A DNA stretch of 64,000 bases from Eremophila alpestris peregrina (lineage: Eukaryota > Chordata > Aves > Passeriformes > Alaudidae): assembly GCA_009792885.1 (NCBI GenBank), contig WMCF01000111.1, positions 282,612 through 346,611 of the forward strand. Direction: 5' to 3'. Both the position numbers and the translations under genes were made by a program. Positions 60,701-64,000 of the stretch are shown in pieces. Within the stretch, counting starts at the first letter, position 1, and each line of letters begins with the position of its first letter. The notes beneath the pieces were generated by a model. That model searched no databases. It was not told the DNA's origin and saw nothing but the letters and a program-made list of their open reading frames with translations.

Positions 60701-61340
60701 CAGCCAGGCGAGCTCAGAGCTGGTGCAGCCCTGCAGCACGGTTGTTTATTTGCTGTGGAGGAAATAGAAGTGCCATTCAGTAGGAATTGGCTCACCAGCT
60801 TCCCCAGCTGCTGGATGACGAGCATCCCTCATGGTTCAGCTTCTCTGTGGGTACAGGGGGAACCAGCCTGTCCTTCGTGGCTCCTCTTTGGCTAGGAACA
60901 AACACGGCCTGGATTTGAGGCAGCCCTGAGGGGCAGGTGCTGCTCTGTGAGATGCTGAGAACTCCAGGCAGGAAATCCTGGCTTCCCCTCCATCCTCTGC
61001 AGATAAGCATCTCCAAGCCTGGACCATCAAACTGTCCCTATTTCCTTATCACCTCCGACTTTGGTGGGAATGGCTGCTCTTTCCAGCCTCATTGCCAATT
61101 CCTCTCTTTCCAGATATAGCTGGTTAGAACAGGGATGTGGCTCATTTCCCTGAAGTCCTTTAATTTACAAAGCTCTGCTTCCATCTGTGGGCCTGGTGGA
61201 GGCCCAGTGCTGAGGCTGTGAGGCAGGTGTGGGAGGGCAGAGCCCACCACAGGCACAGGCTGGCTCCTGGGGTGTGCTGGGTGGGGACAGACACCCTGAT
61301 GGCTGGCAGGCTCACAAACCACTTCTCAAACAGCGTGTGG
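57721..61340. other. unique noncoding DNA, about 3.6 kb
   Basis: Relatively AT-rich unique sequence. No gene or repeat recognised. Confidence 0.4.
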
Positions 61341-61765
61341 CCATAGAATCATAGAATATTTTGAGCTGGAGGGGACCCACAAGGACTAACCAGTCCAATT
61401 TCTGGCCCCTCTGGCACATGACAACCCCAACAATCCCGCCCTGTGCCTGGGACCGTTGTCCAAACTCTCCTGGAGCTCTGGCAGTCTCGGGGCCGTGCCC
61501 ACTCCCTGGTGTCACCCTCTGGGGGAAGAACCTTTTCCAGCTAAACTCCACCTGGAACAGCTTCATGCATTTTCTTGGTTCCTGTCAGTGATCACCAGAG
61601 AGCAGAGATTGGAGCTGCCTCTCTACTTCCCTTCAGTCTCCAGCTGAACAAACTAAAGGACCCTCAGCCCCCTCTTGTAAGGCTTTCCCTCTAGACCCTT
61701 CCCCAATTTCATGCTGCTCCTTTGGATGCTCTCTAATAATTTTTTACCCTTCTTGCATTGTCCCT
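61341..61765 (-). mobile_element. CR1 LINE 3' part (older subfamily)
   Basis: Complementary CR1: 'catagaatcatagaatattt', then 'gagctggaggggacccacaa', then 'gggggaagaaccttttccag', then 'gtgatcaccagagagcagag', then 'ctcctttggatgctctctaa'. Confidence 0.95.
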
Positions 61766-62549
61766 TGTCCTATACTGATTGTCAAACATTACAGTGGCTT
61801 CAGCATCTGGGGGCTTCGAGGGGCTTTGAAGGGTTTTAAGTGCAGTGGTGATGGCAGCACTGATGGGCAATCAGGGAAACTCAAGGTCTGGAGGAAAACA
61901 GCCTACAAGCACTGCATAAATGAAATTGAAAAGTTTGCACAGTTGTCTGATACCTGATGGAAGCTGGGAGCCCCAAATCCATGTCATTCCTGCTGTTCTC
62001 CCCAGATGTTTTGGCTGGCTCAGCAACCTCAGCCCAGCCGTGCAGGTGCAAACCTCTGGCAGGCGGCTGAGCGTGTTTTATAAAACCTTAAAGTGCCTGA
62101 AGGCAGCGTGCAGACATGACTGATTTCCATCCAAGGCACAGTCTTTCCTCCAGACTTTCCCTCCAGGCATCCAAAAGCAATTTCAGCCAGCGTTTAATGG
62201 GAAGGCTGCGGGATGTCTGAGTGTTCCAGCTCCTTGCTAGACCCGCATCCCGTGAGTTTCACATTGCTCAATCCTGGGCGCAAATGTTTTTTGGAAAGAA
62301 GTTGTAATTTAATAAAACCTGTGTTTATGGGGCTGCTGCTTGGAGAGGAGGCTTTTACCTTGCAGCTGCATGAAAGGCATCAAATTCAGAAACAACAGGG
62401 ACGTCTTCCCTTTGTTTTAGGGCTCTGAGTGCCATCTCCCAAATTGTGACACTGGAATTAGATTCTTTTGGCTTTCCCCTCCATTTGGAAGAAATCTCCG
62501 TGGCACAGGCTCTCTGCCCAGAGCCACTTAAGAGTATTCTTATTATATA
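61766..62549. other. unique noncoding DNA
   Basis: No recognised feature. Confidence 0.4.
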
Positions 62550-62698
62550 CAGAATTGCGGAGTGGTTTGGGTTGGAAGGAACTTTAAAGATCACACAGTT
62601 CCAACCCCCTGCCATGGGCAGGACACCTTCCACTAGGCCAGGTTGCTCAGGGCTTTGTCCAAACTGGTCTTGATTATTTCTAGGAATGGAGTGTCCCA
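62550..62698 (-). mobile_element. CR1 LINE 3' end
   Basis: Complementary CR1: 'gagtggtttgggttggaagg', then 'ccaaccccctgccatgggca', then 'ggacaccttccactaggcca', then 'aggttgctcagggctttgtc'. Confidence 0.95.
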
Positions 62699-62700
62699 TA

Positions 62701-62862
62701 TAAATTTGTGTGTGTGTGTATATATATTTTTTTATAAATATATAAAATGTGTATTATAGTGTATACACAGTATATATGTCTACAGTATATAGATATAGAA
62801 ATATGTATTATGTATACATATATTTACATTGCATATACATTATATATCATAGTGTTTATATT
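62701..62862 (+). repeat. AT-rich / (TG)n(TA)n low-complexity tract
   Basis: About 160 bases of TG and TA dinucleotide mixture and AT-rich words such as 'tatataaaatgtgtattata'. It is likely unstable in length and separates the CR1 from copy B. Confidence 0.9.
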
Positions 62863-62882
62863 TATGTGTTGGAGAAGGTCCT

Positions 62883-63385
62883 TTGCTAGCTTTTAGGGGT
62901 CTTCAAGACGAAAAAAGCTTAAAGCTACGCCTATTTTTGATTTTCTGTAACTTTTTTTTTTTTTTTTTTAGTGTATCACACTGCCTCGTGCAACTTACAC
63001 TGATATCAGCGAGTGGCAGAAACCAGACGGTGAGAGATAAGAAAGTGTGACGCTGTTTGGGTAGGATTGAGGTGGGCTGTGTTTTTCTGGTCCCACAGGC
63101 TGGGCTTTAATTGTGCGGTGTACTCCGATGAGATTAAATTCATTGTCTGGACAGGAATAGGAAAAGAAATTGTGCAGGAATTAAGTTATTTTCCACACTG
63201 GGTCTGCTCTGTAGTTTGGTGAACGCCCCCGGAGCAGGGGTACCAAAGCAGCCTTGAAGTGCAGCGACATCCACAAAAGGTGAAAAAGACCCGTCCCGCT
63301 TAGGAAGAAAATTAGGTTTGATAAGATTGTTTCACCGAATAGGCGCTGATAGCCGTAGAGTTTCACGTTCAAGCCGCCCAAGATC
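62883..63385 (+). repeat. unknown ~0.5-kb sequence, copy B, next to CpG island
   Basis: Full-length homologue of 53075-53550 in direct orientation. It has a T run (about 62950-62969) absent from copy A and keeps CpG at several sites where copy A has TpG, for example 'gacgaaaaaag' versus 'gctgaaaaaag' and 'ctacgcc' versus 'ctatgcc'. It ends where the CpG island begins, so it forms the upstream flank or distal promoter of the putative gene. The family is not recognised. Confidence 0.85.
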
Positions 63386-63464
63386 AAGAGCAGGAGCGGG
63401 GAGGAGGAACCGGCGCGGGAGGCGGAGGCGGAGAAGGGGAAAGAGGAGGAGGTGGAGGCGGGGG

Positions 63465-63659
63465 ATGCTCGAGGCGGAGCCGGGGCGGGCCGCAGGGGAG
63501 GCGGCTGGAAAACAGGCCGGCGCTGGTTCTCGGCCCGCAGTGCCCGCAGCCGCCGCTCAGCCGCGCCGGGAGCCGCTCAGCCGCGGGAGGCAGCGAGGCG
63601 AGAGCCGGGCGGGCGCCCCGACCCCGACAGTCCCCTCCGGCACCGCACCGCACAGAGAG
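63465..63659 (+). other. putative first exon, partial (probably 5' UTR)
   Basis: The sequence 'cacagagag' followed by GTACGC gives an acceptable U2 splice donor with GT at 63660-63661. The transcription start is not determined; 63465 marks the only ATG I saw in the segment, which opens a frame that stays open to the window end. Such frames are common in GC-rich DNA and the peptide resembles nothing I know, so the exon is more likely noncoding. Confidence 0.35.
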
Positions 63660-63898
63660 GTACGCGGCGGGCGGCGGCCCCGGTCCCCTCGGAGCGTCCC
63701 CTCGCTGGGTGCCCTCGGCCCCCTTCAGCCGGCACCTGCGGCGGGAGGGCCGGTGCCGCCTCAGCGGGGCTGCCCTGCTCCGTCCCCGCACGGAGCTCCC
63801 GGGCAGCGGCGGGGAGAGGGCGGGGGGCTTTGTCTGGGGGCACGGAGCCGGGACCCGTCCCAACGCTCATCTCGCCAAGCCGCTCTTGGGGCCGTTGG

Positions 63899-64000
63899 CT
63901 GTGCCCCGTCCCACAGAGCTGCCCGAGGGGTTGTTCCCTGTGCCCCGTGCCCACAGAGCTGCCCGAGGGGCCATTCCCTGTGCCCGTCCCCACAGAGCTG
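63899..64000 (+). repeat. ~40-bp GC-rich tandem repeat, cut by window end
   Basis: At least 2.6 units of 39-40 bp begin at 63899, 63938 and 63978. The core reads 'ctgtgccccgt', then 'cccacagagctgcccgaggg', then a variable 'ttgttcc' or 'ccattcc'. It lies just after the putative donor, so it would be at the start of intron 1, and it continues beyond the window. Confidence 0.93.

Larger units (their letters stand above)
63386..64000 (+). promoter_or_regulatory. CpG island, putative gene promoter
   Basis: Very GC-rich, with dense CpG continuing past the window end. It opens with a purine-rich, G-run-rich tract (63386-63467), has GC boxes (GGGGCGGGC at 63482-63490), lacks an obvious TATA box, and is followed by a splice-donor-like site at 63660. 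This is the only part of the window that looks like a housekeeping-type promoter. The gene itself cannot be named because no recognisable coding sequence lies inside the window. Direction is inferred from the donor; a divergent promoter is possible. Confidence 0.8.

Noticed and set aside
63384..63993. Minus-strand frames of 159 and 138 codons in the CpG island.
   Set aside because: Pro/Arg/Ala-rich frames expected by chance in GC-rich DNA; they overlap the promoter and the 40-bp repeat.
1..64000. CRISPR arrays, bacterial operons, rRNA or tRNA genes.
   Set aside because: Tandem repeats here have no spacer-like unique units of constant length, and all sequence signals are vertebrate.

Overview
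This window is vertebrate nuclear DNA, almost certainly from a bird and probably a songbird. It holds about two dozen fragments of the avian LINE CR1, recognisable by the tail found near 'ggtttgggttggaagg' or its complement and by the ATTCTRTG-like end. It also holds several solo long terminal repeats (LTRs), sparse CpG-poor intervening DNA, and one strong CpG island at the right edge. I found no bacterial-style gene, no recognisable protein domain, no tRNA or rRNA and no CRISPR array. None of the open frames translates to a protein I recognise; those I examined closely lie in repeats or in GC-rich DNA. The window reads as intergenic (or long-intron) sequence upstream of a gene whose promoter and first exon may lie at about 63.4-63.7 kb on the + strand.

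Layout. 0-12 kb: solo LTR of family B (191-636), a CA microsatellite, a 52-bp minisatellite (3.7 kb), CR1 pieces, a 751-bp solo LTR of family C with a 5-bp target duplication (10630-11380) and a long CR1 (11.7-12.2 kb). 12-28 kb: repeat-dense, with two family-A solo LTRs in opposite orientation (17993-18593 and 26570-27167), each with a perfect 6-bp target duplication. The second is nested in a CR1 tail. Between them lie a diverged LTR relative, a 372-base assembly gap flanked by a minisatellite, several CR1 fragments and a 55-bp tandem repeat. A second family-B LTR is at 27.7 kb. 28-41 kb: mostly unique DNA with a small isolated CpG-rich element at 31.4-31.7 kb. 41-54 kb: a third family-B LTR, a CR1 nested in a CR1, an ancient CR1-lineage relic, an ERVL-type LTR fragment and more CR1. 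53.1 and 62.9 kb carry two diverged direct copies (A and B) of a ~0.5-kb sequence I do not recognise. Copy B abuts the terminal CpG island.

No genes work together here as a system. The interesting content is regulatory and structural: the A/B pair and its CpG asymmetry beside the promoter, the isolated CpG island with phased nuclear-receptor half-sites, the octamer-TATA module in family-B LTRs, and the conserved inverted repeat in family-A LTRs. Repeat family names rest on recognition by eye; boundaries without a target duplication are good to about 10-30 bases. Percent identities are eye estimates.
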